Of a stretch of DNA of 52,250 nt, positions 16,882-24,737 are shown piece after piece; positions within the stretch are counted from its first letter, which is position 1, and the number at the start of each line of letters is the position of its first letter. This stretch comes from an uncultured Prevotellaceae bacterium (GTDB taxonomy: Bacteria; Bacteroidota; Bacteroidia; Bacteroidales; Bacteroidaceae): NCBI GenBank assembly GCA_937898415.1, contig CALDLA010000168.1, forward strand, positions 1-52,250, in the 5' to 3' direction. The translations under genes and the position numbers were made by a program. The notes under the pieces were generated by a model. That model saw only the letters and a list, made by a program, of their open reading frames with translations, did not search any database and was not told the origin of the DNA.

Positions 16882-16887
16882 CGAAAA

Positions 16888-16914
16888 GAGGAGCATCCCT
16901 TTCAGGTGCTCCTC
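16888..16914 (-). terminator. Terminator hairpin of araA
   Basis: Inverted repeat GAGGAGCATCC / GGTGCTCCTC with a 6-base loop. On the minus strand the stem is followed by TTTTCGT, which fits a terminator for araA. It may also stop plus-strand readthrough from the sensor operon, but no T run follows on that strand. Confidence 0.8.
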
Positions 16915-16935
16915 ATCCGTATGTAATCCGTAGTT

Positions 16936-18468
16936 TTATTTCAGCGCCTTGTTCAGCATGAAGTAGACCTCGTTGTTGCGCAGGGTCTGCTTGAAGTCGG
17001 CAATGTTCGTCTGCTTGTTAATCTTAACATATTCGATGCCAACCATTTCGGCGAAGTCCTCCCAGTACTCCTCGTTGATGTCGTACGAAAAGGCTGAGTG
17101 GTGAGTACCGCCAGCCAGAATCCAGGCGGCAGCACCAATCTCGAACGTGGGCTGGGGAATCCAGAGTGCAGAGGCAACGGGCAGTTTGGGCATGGGCTTC
17201 GGCTCGATGCACTCAACCTCCTGAGAGATGAGGCGGAAACGGTTGCCCAGGTCAACGACAGTAGCCTTGATACCAGGACCGGTCTTCGAGGTGAAGACGA
17301 GGCGGGCGGTCTGCTGCTTGCGGATACCGATGCCGAGGAAGTGAACTTCGAGCTTAGGCTTGTCGGTAGCGATGAGCGGACAGATCTCCAGCATGTGGCT
17401 CTGCAGGCAAGAAGAACGGTCGCCGGCGAAGTTCAGCGTGTAATCCTCCAGGAACGAGCAGCCAGTAGGCATACCCTGCTGGATGACCCACAACGTGCGA
17501 TAGAGGCAGGCGGTCTTCCAGTCGCCCTCGGCGCCGAAACCGTAGCCCTCTTCCATCAGGCGCTGTGAAGCTAAGCCGGGAATCTGGTCGAAGCCGCAGA
17601 AGTTCGGGTCGTCAATGTTGGCATCACCGAGGTCGTCGAAGTTGGTGGTGAAGGCAGTAGCACCCTCGTCCTTCAGTACGCGGCGTAGGGCAATCTCAGC
17701 CTTGGCGGCGTTTTTCACCTTCTCCCAATAAACGGCTTCGCCGCTTTCGTCAATCTTGATGGTATAGAGCTTCTTGTACTCCTCAACGAGTGCGTCGGCC
17801 TCAGCGTCGGTCACCTGCTTGAAGTATTCCATCAGCGAGCTGACGGGATAGTAGTCAACGTGATAGCCCAGACGCTGTTCGAACTCCACGCGGTCGCCGT
17901 CGGTAACGGCCACATTATTCATGTTCATACCGAACATCAGACAGCGCACATTGTGAGCGTCAGCCACACCAGCAGCTACGCGAGCCCAGACGGCAATCTG
18001 CTTCTGAGCCTTCTCGTCCTTCCAGTAACCGCAGACCACCTTGCGGGCAATACGCATACGGGTGCAGATATGTCCGAACTCGATGTCGCCATGAGCCGAC
18101 TGATTCAGGTTCATGAAGTCCATGTCGATATCGTTCCAGGGAATCTCGGCGTTGTACTGCGTGTGGAAGTGGAGTAAGGGCTTCTGCAGCTGCTGCAGAC
18201 CCTTGATCCACATCTTGGCCGGAGAGAAGGTGTGCATCCAGGTAATGATACCCACGCACTTCTCGTCGTTGTTGGCAGCCAGCATCACCTGCTCTACTTC
18301 CTTCGAGCTGTTGGCTGTGCCCTTATATACAATCTTCACAGGGATGTTGCCCGAAGCGTTCAGCCCCTCGACCATCTCCTTTGAGTGTCCATCAACTGCA
18401 ACCACAGCGTCGCCTCCGTACAGGAGCTGTGCGCCGGTTACCCACCAAATCTCTAAATCTTTAAACAT
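16936..18468 (-). CDS. araA: L-arabinose isomerase
   Basis: Interconverts L-arabinose and L-ribulose, the first step of arabinose use; cytoplasmic, Mn-dependent. 510 aa, near the usual length. Signature stretches: VTGAQLLYGGD near the start, WMHTFSPAKMWI, LLHFHTQYNAEIPW, DMDFMNLNQSAHGD, GYGFGAEGDWKTA with metal/catalytic Glu residues, and GGTHHSAFSYD near the C-terminus carrying the metal His. It probably acts with the FGGY kinase at 10030-11631. No ribulose-5-phosphate 4-epimerase gene is in the window. It is monocistronic by its terminator and its own -7 element. Confidence 0.96.
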   Translation of the reverse strand: MFKDLEIWWVTGAQLLYGGDAVVAVDGHSKEMVEGLNASGNIPVKIVYKGTANSSKEVEQVMLAANNDEKCVGIITWMHTFSPAKMWIKGLQQLQKPLLHFHTQYNAEIPWNDIDMDFMNLNQSAHGDIEFGHICTRMRIARKVVCGYWKDEKAQKQIAVWARVAAGVADAHNVRCLMFGMNMNNVAVTDGDRVEFEQRLGYHVDYYPVSSLMEYFKQVTDAEADALVEEYKKLYTIKIDESGEAVYWEKVKNAAKAEIALRRVLKDEGATAFTTNFDDLGDANIDDPNFCGFDQIPGLASQRLMEEGYGFGAEGDWKTACLYRTLWVIQQGMPTGCSFLEDYTLNFAGDRSSCLQSHMLEICPLIATDKPKLEVHFLGIGIRKQQTARLVFTSKTGPGIKATVVDLGNRFRLISQEVECIEPKPMPKLPVASALWIPQPTFEIGAAAWILAGGTHHSAFSYDINEEYWEDFAEMVGIEYVKINKQTNIADFKQTLRNNEVYFMLNKALK

Positions 18469-18569
18469 AAACAGGAGCCCCCTCTTATTCCCTTGTGGGG
18501 AAGACCGTTTCAGGGCTTGGGTCTTTAGTTATTAAACAATTGATTTTAGGTCTTGATTTATTTAGGTCG

Positions 18570-18577
18570 CAAAGATA
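18570..18577 (-). promoter_or_regulatory. -7 element for araA
   Basis: Minus strand reads TATCTTTG, a perfect TAnnTTTG. At 20 bases upstream the sequence is TTTC rather than TTTG. The ATG lies about 100 bases downstream, leaving a leader of roughly 95 bases in which an operator could sit. Confidence 0.65.
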
Positions 18578-18634
18578 AATAAAAAAAACGATATCCGAAA
18601 ACTATTTAAGATTCTTTACATCTTAAATGGAAAA

Positions 18635-18666
18635 CCGCTCCACCTATTTTATATATAGGGGAGCGG
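18635..18666 (-). terminator. Terminator of the dipeptidase gene
   Basis: Two-part stem CCGCTCC-A-CCTAT / ATAGG-GGAGCGG with an AT-only loop. On the minus strand it is followed by TTTTCC. It lies 8 bases past the dipeptidase stop. Confidence 0.85.
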
Positions 18667-18674
18667 CCTGAGCC

Positions 18675-20135
18675 TTATTTCTGGGGTATTTGTTTCAGAA
18701 TTGCCAGCAGGTGGTCCCATACCATCTGGACGGTTGGGATGTGTAGCCGCTCGTCGGGGGTGTGGACGAAGCGCAGGGTGGGGCCGAAGCTCACCATGTC
18801 GAGATTGGGATAGCGCTCTGAGAACAGTCCGCACTCCAGGCCGGCATGGATGCCGCGGACGATGGGATTCTTTCCGAACAACTGTTTGTAGGTATCCACG
18901 ACGATTTCTGTCAGTTTCGAGTCGGCGCGCATCTTCCATGCGGGGTAGCCGTCAGACGAAACGGCTTCTGCACCTGCCAGTTCGAAGACGGCCTGAATGG
19001 TGGCGCACATATTGTCGAGGTTCGACATGACGTTGGAGCGCTGACTCGACAAGATGTTGATTTCCGTCTCGGTGGTGTGGATGCTGGCAATGTTGCTCGA
19101 TGTCTCTACCATGCCTCCTAAGGCCTCGTCCTGACAGATGGCGTAGATGCCGTTGTCGACGGCCTGGATCGCCCATACGAAATTCTTGGCTACCTGTGGC
19201 TCGATGACCGTCTGAGCCTCAGTGCTTTCCATCAACCATTGCATCTGGGTGTCAGTCACGTGGAACTCGTCCTCAACCTCGGCGGCAAACACGTTCCAGT
19301 CGGCACGTACGTTCTCCTTCAGTTCGTTGGGGACTGAGATGATGAACTCGCCGTCGCGGGGAATGGCGTTGTGGAGCTTGCCTGAATGGAACTGTGCCAG
19401 GCATACGCCGTCATAGCGCTTCATGGTCTGGAAGAGGAAACGTCCCAACACCTTAATGGCGTTGGCGCGCTTCTTGTTGATGTCGTCGCCAGAGTGTCCG
19501 CCAATGAGCCCCTTCAGCTGCCCGCGCAGGAAGAACGCCCCTGCTGGAGCCGTCAGGCGCTTGAAGGTGAATTTGGCTTGGGTGTTGCGGCCGCCGGCAC
19601 ACGACACAAAGATCTCTCCTTCATCCTCAGAATCGAGGTTGATGAGGTAGTCGCCGGTCATGAAGCCGGCCTTCATGCCCTCTGCACCTGACAGTCCCGT
19701 CTCTTCGTCACGGGTGAAGACGCATTCAATGGGGCCATGCTCTATGTCGTTGCTGTCGAGGATAGCCAGTTCGATGGCGCAGCCGATGCCGTCGTCGGCA
19801 CCTAAGGTGGTGCCCTCAGCCGTCAGCCACTCGCCGTCGATATAGGTGCGGATGGGGTCGTTGTCGAAGTCGAACTCCACGTCGACCAGTTTGTCGCACA
19901 CCATGTCCATGTGGCTCTGCAGGATGACCGTCTTGCGGTTCTCATAGCCCTTGGTGGCTGGTTTGCGGATGATGACGTTGCCTGTCTCGTCCACTTTCGT
20001 GTCTAACTGACGGCTCTCGCCCCATTGTTTCAGGTACTCAATCATTTTTTCCTCACGCTTCGAAGGGCGGGGAATCTCGTTAATCTTCGCGAATTGTTCA
20101 AAGACAACGGTAGGTTTCAGTTCGTTCTTGTTCAT
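18675..20135 (-). CDS. pepD: Aminoacyl-histidine dipeptidase (PepD, M20 family)
   Basis: 486 aa zinc dipeptidase that cleaves Xaa-His and related dipeptides in the cytoplasm. Metal and catalytic motifs are present: LQSHMDMVCDK (His ligand plus catalytic Asp), LGADDGIG (bridging Asp), FTRDEETGLSGA (catalytic Glu-Glu), INLDSEDEGE, and the C-terminal HAGLECGLF and GPTLRFVHTPDE. The start is set at 20135 (MNKNELKP): the longer in-frame ATG at 20195 adds a tail unlike the family and overlaps the promoter element. Monocistronic. Confidence 0.94.
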   Translation of the reverse strand: MNKNELKPTVVFEQFAKINEIPRPSKREEKMIEYLKQWGESRQLDTKVDETGNVIIRKPATKGYENRKTVILQSHMDMVCDKLVDVEFDFDNDPIRTYIDGEWLTAEGTTLGADDGIGCAIELAILDSNDIEHGPIECVFTRDEETGLSGAEGMKAGFMTGDYLINLDSEDEGEIFVSCAGGRNTQAKFTFKRLTAPAGAFFLRGQLKGLIGGHSGDDINKKRANAIKVLGRFLFQTMKRYDGVCLAQFHSGKLHNAIPRDGEFIISVPNELKENVRADWNVFAAEVEDEFHVTDTQMQWLMESTEAQTVIEPQVAKNFVWAIQAVDNGIYAICQDEALGGMVETSSNIASIHTTETEINILSSQRSNVMSNLDNMCATIQAVFELAGAEAVSSDGYPAWKMRADSKLTEIVVDTYKQLFGKNPIVRGIHAGLECGLFSERYPNLDMVSFGPTLRFVHTPDERLHIPTVQMVWDHLLAILKQIPQK

Positions 20136-20164
20136 CGTTATTCTTAATAGAAGTTTATTGAGTG

Positions 20165-20195
20165 CAAAGTTACGAAATAATTCTTTTCCGTGCAA
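20165..20195 (-). promoter_or_regulatory. Promoter of pepD
   Basis: Minus strand: TAACTTTG at 20172-20165, with TTG at 20195-20193 exactly 20 bases upstream. This supports the ATG at 20135, leaving a 29-base leader region. Confidence 0.7.
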
Positions 20196-20278
20196 GTGTT
20201 TGATAGAAAGAACTCCTAAAAGTTTTTAAAGTGATGGAATTATGTGATATGTGTTGATTGTTTCTCAATTATTTTATT

Positions 20279-20286
20279 TACCTTTG
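20279..20286 (+). promoter_or_regulatory. -7 element before the 66-aa membrane protein
   Basis: TACCTTTG fits TAnnTTTG. It ends 8 bases before the ATG at 20295, so the transcript may be leaderless or nearly so. No clean TTTG at the -33 spacing. Confidence 0.6.
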
Positions 20287-20294
20287 CAGGCGAA

Positions 20295-20495
20295 ATGGTT
20301 CAGACGCTTCTGATAAGTGTGTTGCTGCTCGTCGTTGGAATGGCGTTGCTGCTGGTGAAAGTGCTGGGGCGCAAGGATGGTAAGTTCTCGTCGCAGCATA
20401 TCCACGACAGCAAGGCCATGAAGGAGCGTGGCATCCACTGTGTGATGGATCAGGACCGCGAAATGCGGAACCATAAGAGACTGAAGATTGAATAA
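20295..20495 (+). CDS. Conserved-looking 66-aa single-pass membrane protein
   Basis: 66 aa starting MVQTLLISVLLLVVG. One TM helix at about 3-24, then a basic tail with KVLGRKDGKF and ending HKRLKIE; two Cys/His pairs (HIHD, GIHC) stand out. Function not recognised. The ATG at 20295 is chosen because the longer frame start (20244) lies upstream of the -7 element. It is 16 bases before the OmpH-like gene and probably shares its transcript. Confidence 0.7.
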   Translation: MVQTLLISVLLLVVGMALLLVKVLGRKDGKFSSQHIHDSKAMKERGIHCVMDQDREMRNHKRLKIE

Positions 20496-20511
20496 TTAAT
20501 TAAATAGAACG

Positions 20512-21114
20512 ATGAAAAAGTACTTTTTCGGTGCACTGGCCTTCGCTGCCGTGATGGTTTCGTGCAACAATGCAAGTCCCAAGATGGACGAGAAGCCCCA
20601 GGCAGCTGAGGCTGAGAACGTGGGTGGAATGAAGATTGCCTTTGTCGAGGTTGACTCGCTGATGACGCAGTACAACTTCGCCAAGGACTACAGCGTGACT
20701 CTCCAGAAGAAGAGCAACAACGCCCGTAATACTCTGACGCAGAAGACCAACGAACTGCAGGTAGCTGTGAACAACTTCCAGCAGAAACTGCAGAACAACG
20801 GCTTTACCAGCCGTGAGCAGGCTCAGAGCGTACAGGCTGGCATTGAGCGCCGTCAGCGCGACCTGCAGGAGCTTCAGGCTCGTCTGGAGACGGAGCTGGC
20901 CAATGAGACCCAGAAGTTCAACGAGGCCCTACGCGACTCGCTGAACAACTTCCTGACCTCTTATAATAAGGACAAGAAGTATGACCTCATTCTGTCGAAG
21001 GCTGGCGACAATATCCTTTTTGCCGATCGCAAGTATGACATTACGAAGGACATCATCAACGGTCTGAACAAGCGCTACAAGCCGGCTGCCAAGAAGGAGG
21101 AGACGAAGAAGTAA
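20512..21114 (+). CDS. OmpH/Skp-family periplasmic chaperone-like lipoprotein
   Basis: 200 aa. The N-terminus is a lipoprotein signal (hydrophobic stretch then MVSCNN, lipidated Cys19 likely). After a short acidic linker comes the OmpH/Skp pattern: a beta strand (KIAFVEVDSLM), a long charged coiled coil of about 100 residues (Gln/Glu/Lys/Arg-rich), and a closing segment (YDLILSKAGDNILFADRKYDIT). Skp-type proteins hold unfolded outer-membrane proteins in the periplasm. Membrane anchoring by lipid differs from E. coli Skp and is common in this phylum. Confidence 0.88.
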   Translation: MKKYFFGALAFAAVMVSCNNASPKMDEKPQAAEAENVGGMKIAFVEVDSLMTQYNFAKDYSVTLQKKSNNARNTLTQKTNELQVAVNNFQQKLQNNGFTSREQAQSVQAGIERRQRDLQELQARLETELANETQKFNEALRDSLNNFLTSYNKDKKYDLILSKAGDNILFADRKYDITKDIINGLNKRYKPAAKKEETKK

Positions 21115-21119
21115 ATGCT

Positions 21120-22427
21120 ATGCTGGAGAAGCTGGGAATTACGGAACTGAGCGAGATGCAGCGCGAGGCGGGCGACGCCATCCTGCGCGGCAGGCAGGAC
21201 GTGGTTGTGCTGTCGCCGACGGGCTCGGGCAAGACGCTGGCCTACCTGCTGCCGCTGGTTCAGCTTGTTGATGCCCGGCAGGAGGATGTTCAGGCCTTAG
21301 TCATTGTTCCCGGTCGGGAATTGGCCTTGCAGTCCGACTGCGTCCTGAAGGACATGGGTAGTGGTCTGCGCTCAGCGGCTTGTTACGGGGGGCGTACGGC
21401 TATGGAGGAGCACCGTAAGCTGAAGGATGTCCGTCCGCAGATAGTTTTTGGTACGCCTGGCCGCCTGAACGACCACCTTGACAAAGGCAACATCAATCCT
21501 TACGGCGTCCGTTTCCTCATTATCGATGAATTTGACAAATGCCTTGAAATGGGTTTCCACGACGAAATGGCCAGGTTGCTGAAGAAGCTGCCTGGCATTT
21601 CTCGTCGAATACTCCTGTCGGCCACCGATGCGGCGCAGATACCTGACTTTGTGCATATGGGACGCACCCAGCGCCTTGACTACCTGATGGAAGAGGAGCA
21701 GGTGCCCGACCGCGTCGTCTTATATGAAGTGAAGAGCCCGGTCAAGGATAAGCTGGAAACGCTGAGGTCGCTGCTGTGCGAGTTGGGCGACCAGCAGAGC
21801 ATCGTGTTCCTGAACTACCGCGACGCTGTAGAGCGTGTCGACGACTACCTGCGCCATCAGGGTTTTGCCACCAGCGCCTTTCATGGCGGAATGGAGCAGA
21901 AACAGCGCGAGGGCGCGCTCTATAAATTCTCCAATGGTTCGGCCAACGTCTTTGTCTCTACCGATCTGGCCAGTCGTGGTCTCGACATCCCTGATATTCA
22001 GAACATCATCCACTACCATCTGCCGCAGAACGAGCAGGAACTGGTTCACCGCGTAGGCCGTACTGCCCGTTGGGACAAAGAGGGTAGGGGTTTCTTTATC
22101 GTCGGTCCCGAGGAAACGATGCCCGAGTTTGTTGATGGCGATGTGGAAACGTATGACATTTCTCGTTCCTCCGTCCTCGTTCCTCCTTCCTCGAAGAATG
22201 CCACCCTCTACATCGGTAAAGGTAAGAAGGATAAGATATCGAAAGCCGACATCGCAGGCTTCCTCTGCAAGAAAGGCGGACTGGAGCCGGGCGAGATTGG
22301 ACGCATCGACGTGATGGACCGTTATGCCTATGCCGCCGTCAGCCGTCCGAAGCTGCAACAAGTGCTCCGACAGACGAAAGGAGAAAAGATAAAAGGCATA
22401 AAGACCGTAATAGAGCCAGTGAAATGA
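21120..22427 (+). CDS. DEAD-box-type RNA helicase with DbpA-like RNA-binding C-terminus
   Basis: 435 aa. Helicase motifs in order: Q-motif-like region (GITELSEMQREA), Walker A SPTGSGKT, motif II as IIDEFD (DEFD rather than DEAD), SAT (LLSAT), VSTDLASRGLDIP, and HRVGRTAR. A Ser/Pro/Val-rich linker at about residues 345-360 is encoded by a heptamer tract. The C-terminal ~70 residues (LYIGKGKKDKIS, GEIGRIDVMDRYAYAAV) match the DbpA RNA-binding domain. It probably remodels rRNA during ribosome assembly. ATG at 21120 follows the OmpH-like stop by 5 bases. Confidence 0.92.
   Translation: MLEKLGITELSEMQREAGDAILRGRQDVVVLSPTGSGKTLAYLLPLVQLVDARQEDVQALVIVPGRELALQSDCVLKDMGSGLRSAACYGGRTAMEEHRKLKDVRPQIVFGTPGRLNDHLDKGNINPYGVRFLIIDEFDKCLEMGFHDEMARLLKKLPGISRRILLSATDAAQIPDFVHMGRTQRLDYLMEEEQVPDRVVLYEVKSPVKDKLETLRSLLCELGDQQSIVFLNYRDAVERVDDYLRHQGFATSAFHGGMEQKQREGALYKFSNGSANVFVSTDLASRGLDIPDIQNIIHYHLPQNEQELVHRVGRTARWDKEGRGFFIVGPEETMPEFVDGDVETYDISRSSVLVPPSSKNATLYIGKGKKDKISKADIAGFLCKKGGLEPGEIGRIDVMDRYAYAAVSRPKLQQVLRQTKGEKIKGIKTVIEPVK
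22162..22193. repeat. Heptamer tract encoding the helicase interdomain linker
   Basis: CTCGTTC, CTCCGTC, CTCGTTC, CTCCTTC, then CTCG, in exact 7-base register. The tract lies in frame between the helicase core and the DbpA-like domain and reads roughly SRSSVLVPPSS. Confidence 0.75.
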
Positions 22428-22429
22428 TA

Positions 22430-22462
22430 ACCCCGCTTGACAAAATGAAAGGAAAGTGGGGT
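22430..22462 (+). terminator. Probable terminator after the helicase gene
   Basis: Stem ACCCCGCTT / AAGTGGGGT (one G-T pair) with a 15-base loop, followed by ATTTTGATT. It sits just past the stop and upstream of the serC promoter. Moderate strength. Confidence 0.6.
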
Positions 22463-22487
22463 ATTTTGATTAATTTTTGTTCAAATA

Positions 22488-22519
22488 TTTGCCCAATTCA
22501 AGAAAAAAGTGTAATTTCG
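22488..22519 (+). promoter_or_regulatory. Promoter of serC-serA
   Basis: TTTG at 22488-22491, exactly 20 bases, then TAATTTCG at 22512-22519, one base from the TAnnTTTG consensus. The leader to the serC ATG is about 55 bases; I see no riboswitch-like structure in it. Confidence 0.65.
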
Positions 22520-22577
22520 CGGCGCAATTCAGAAAATTGACGAAAATATATAAACCTTTTAATTGTAAACATTCAAA

Positions 22578-23645
22578 ATGAAGAAGTACAACTTTAACGC
22601 CGGTCCCTCGATGCTTCCCCGCGAAGTCATCGAAGCAACCGCCAAACAGTGTCTTGATTTCAACGGCTCAGGTCTCTCGCTGATGGAGATCAGCCACCGT
22701 GCAAAGGATTTCCAGCCCGTCGTCGACGAGGCTGTCGCTCTGGTTAAGGAGCTGCTGCAGGTGCCCGAGGGCTACTCAGTCATTTTCCTTGGTGGTGGTG
22801 CCTCTCTGGAGTTCTGCATGATTCCCTATAACTTCCTCATCAAGAAGGCTGCCTATCTGAATACGGGCGTCTGGGCCAAGAAGGCCATGAAGGAAGCCAA
22901 GCTTTTCGGTGAGGTGGTTGAGGTGGCTTCTTCTGCCGATGCCAACTATACCTTCATCCCCAAGAACTGGACTGTTCCCGCTGATGCTGACTACCTGCAC
23001 ATCACGACCAACAATACCATCTATGGTACTGAGATTCGTAAGGACCTTGATGTTAACGTACCTCTGATTGCCGATATGTCGTCGGATATCATGAGCCGTC
23101 CCGTTGATGTCAGCAAGTACGATGCTATCTATGCTGGTGCCCAGAAGAACCTCGCTATGGCCGGTGTGACCATCATCATCCTGAAGGACGAGAAACTGGG
23201 TCGTGCTCCCCGCGAGATTCCCACAATGCTCGACTACCGCACACATGTCGACAAGGGTTCTATGTTCAACACGCCTCCTGTGGTGCCCATCTACTGCGCC
23301 CTCGAGAACCTGCGCTGGATTAAGGCTCAGGGTGGTGTCGAGGCTATGGATAAGCTGGCTAAGCAGCGTGCAGAGATTGTTTACGGCGAGATTGACCGCA
23401 ACAAGATGTTCGTAGGTACTGCCAAGGAAGAGGATCGTTCGCTGATGAACATCTGCTTCGTGATGGCCGACGAGTACAAGGAGTTGGAAAAGGACTTCCT
23501 CGACTTCGCCGTCTCGAAGGGCATGGTTGGTGTGAAGGGTCACCGTTCTGTCGGCGGCTTCCGTGCCAGCTGCTACAACGCCCAGACCATCGAAGGCTGC
23601 AACGCCCTCGTTGCCTGCATGAAGGAATTTGAGGCTAACCACTAA
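22578..23645 (+). CDS. serC: Phosphoserine aminotransferase
   Basis: Class V PLP aminotransferase converting 3-phosphohydroxypyruvate and glutamate to O-phosphoserine and 2-oxoglutarate; second step of serine synthesis and also used in pyridoxine synthesis. 355 aa, normal length. NFNAGPSMLPREV and SLMEISHRAKDF open the protein. The PLP lysine is in YAGAQKNLAMAG, preceded by IADMSSDIMSRPVDV. The C-terminal GHRSVGGFRASCYNA is typical. serA follows 14 bases downstream in the same operon. Confidence 0.97.
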   Translation: MKKYNFNAGPSMLPREVIEATAKQCLDFNGSGLSLMEISHRAKDFQPVVDEAVALVKELLQVPEGYSVIFLGGGASLEFCMIPYNFLIKKAAYLNTGVWAKKAMKEAKLFGEVVEVASSADANYTFIPKNWTVPADADYLHITTNNTIYGTEIRKDLDVNVPLIADMSSDIMSRPVDVSKYDAIYAGAQKNLAMAGVTIIILKDEKLGRAPREIPTMLDYRTHVDKGSMFNTPPVVPIYCALENLRWIKAQGGVEAMDKLAKQRAEIVYGEIDRNKMFVGTAKEEDRSLMNICFVMADEYKELEKDFLDFAVSKGMVGVKGHRSVGGFRASCYNAQTIEGCNALVACMKEFEANH

Positions 23646-23659
23646 TATAATAAGGTGTT

Positions 23660-24577
23660 ATGAAAGTATTAGTAGCTACAGAAAAACCGTTCGCAGCCGC
23701 CGCTGTTAATGGTATCAAAGCAGAAGTTGAGGCAGCCGGCAATGAGCTGGTGCTGCTGGAGAAATATACGGAGAAGGCACAGCTGCTCGACGCAGTAAAG
23801 GATGCCGACGCCATGATTATCCGCTCCGACAAGGTCGATGCCGAGGTGCTCGACGCTGCCAAGCAGTTGAAGATTGTGGTTCGTGCTGGTGCTGGTTACG
23901 ACAACATCGACCTCGCCGCTGCTACCGCTCACAACGTGGTGGCTGAGAATACACCTGGTCAGAACGCCAACGCTGTGGCAGAGCTCGTTTTCGGACTGCT
24001 GGTGATGGCCGTCCGTGGTTTCTATAATGGCAAGAGCGGCTCTGAACTGCTCGGCAAGAAGCTGGGTATCCTCGCCTTCGGTAACGTTGGCCGCAATGTG
24101 GCCCGCATCGCCAAGGGTTTTGGTATGGAGGTTTATGCATACGATGCTTTCTGCCCCGCAGAGGTCATCGAGAAGGCTGGTGTCAAGGCCGTTGCCAATC
24201 AGGACGCCCTGTTCGAGACCTGCGACGTTGTGTCACTCCATATCCCCGCTACGCCTGAGACCAAGCAGAGCATCAACTACGCTCTGGTAGGCAAGCTGAA
24301 GAAGGGCGGTATCCTCGTCAACACCGCCCGTAAGGAGGTCATCAACGAGCCCGAGCTGATCAAGCTGATGCAGGAGCGCGAGGACCTGAAGTTCGTCACC
24401 GACATCATGCCCGATGCCAACGACGAGTTCCTGAAGTTCGAGGGTCGCTACTTCTCGACACCTAAGAAGATGGGTGCCCAGACTGCCGAGGCCAATATCA
24501 ATGCCGGTATTGCTGCTGCCAAGCAGATTAACGCCTTCTTCAAGGACGGCGACACTAAGTTCCAGGTGAACAAGTAA
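23660..24577 (+). CDS. serA: D-3-phosphoglycerate dehydrogenase, short type with Lys in place of the catalytic His
   Basis: Oxidises 3-phosphoglycerate to 3-phosphohydroxypyruvate with NAD, first step of serine synthesis. 305 aa: only substrate- and NAD-binding domains, no ACT or ASB regulatory domain. Rossmann stretch LGILAFGNVGRNVARIAKGF; VSLHIPATPETKQSI; LVNTARKEVINEPEL with the substrate Arg. Where most family members have TPHLGAST with the catalytic His, this one reads TPKKMGAQT. Pairing with serC supports the function. No feedback-control domain means serine is unlikely to bind an ACT site here. Confidence 0.94.
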   Translation: MKVLVATEKPFAAAAVNGIKAEVEAAGNELVLLEKYTEKAQLLDAVKDADAMIIRSDKVDAEVLDAAKQLKIVVRAGAGYDNIDLAAATAHNVVAENTPGQNANAVAELVFGLLVMAVRGFYNGKSGSELLGKKLGILAFGNVGRNVARIAKGFGMEVYAYDAFCPAEVIEKAGVKAVANQDALFETCDVVSLHIPATPETKQSINYALVGKLKKGGILVNTARKEVINEPELIKLMQEREDLKFVTDIMPDANDEFLKFEGRYFSTPKKMGAQTAEANINAGIAAAKQINAFFKDGDTKFQVNK

Positions 24578-24600
24578 GGAAAAAATACTAAATAGTGAGG

Positions 24601-24633
24601 AGAAAGGGATTTCATGTTTTGAAGTCCCTTTCT
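24601..24633 (+). terminator. Rho-independent terminator of serC-serA
   Basis: AGAAAGGGATTTCA pairs with TGAAGTCCCTTTCT over 14 positions (one G-T pair) with a 5-base loop, followed by TTATTATA. It lies 23 bases after the serA stop. Confidence 0.9.
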
Positions 24634-24677
24634 TTATTATACTCCTTTTACTCCGGGCAAAATCCCTATAAATGGGG

Positions 24678-24709
24678 ATTGTCAAGGTCGGGGATTTTTT
24701 GTACCTTTG
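24678..24709 (+). promoter_or_regulatory. Promoter of the M28 peptidase gene
   Basis: ATTG at 24678-24681, 20 bases, then TACCTTTG at 24702-24709. Just upstream (24661-24680) a short inverted repeat AATCCC/GGGATT overlaps the -33 position and could be an operator. Confidence 0.7.
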
Positions 24710-24737
24710 CACCCGCAAATTAAACATGCAAGAGTTT

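Noticed and set aside
22520..22577. Possible riboswitch before serC
   Set aside because: Only about 55 bases of AT-rich leader with no stem-loop set that I can support.
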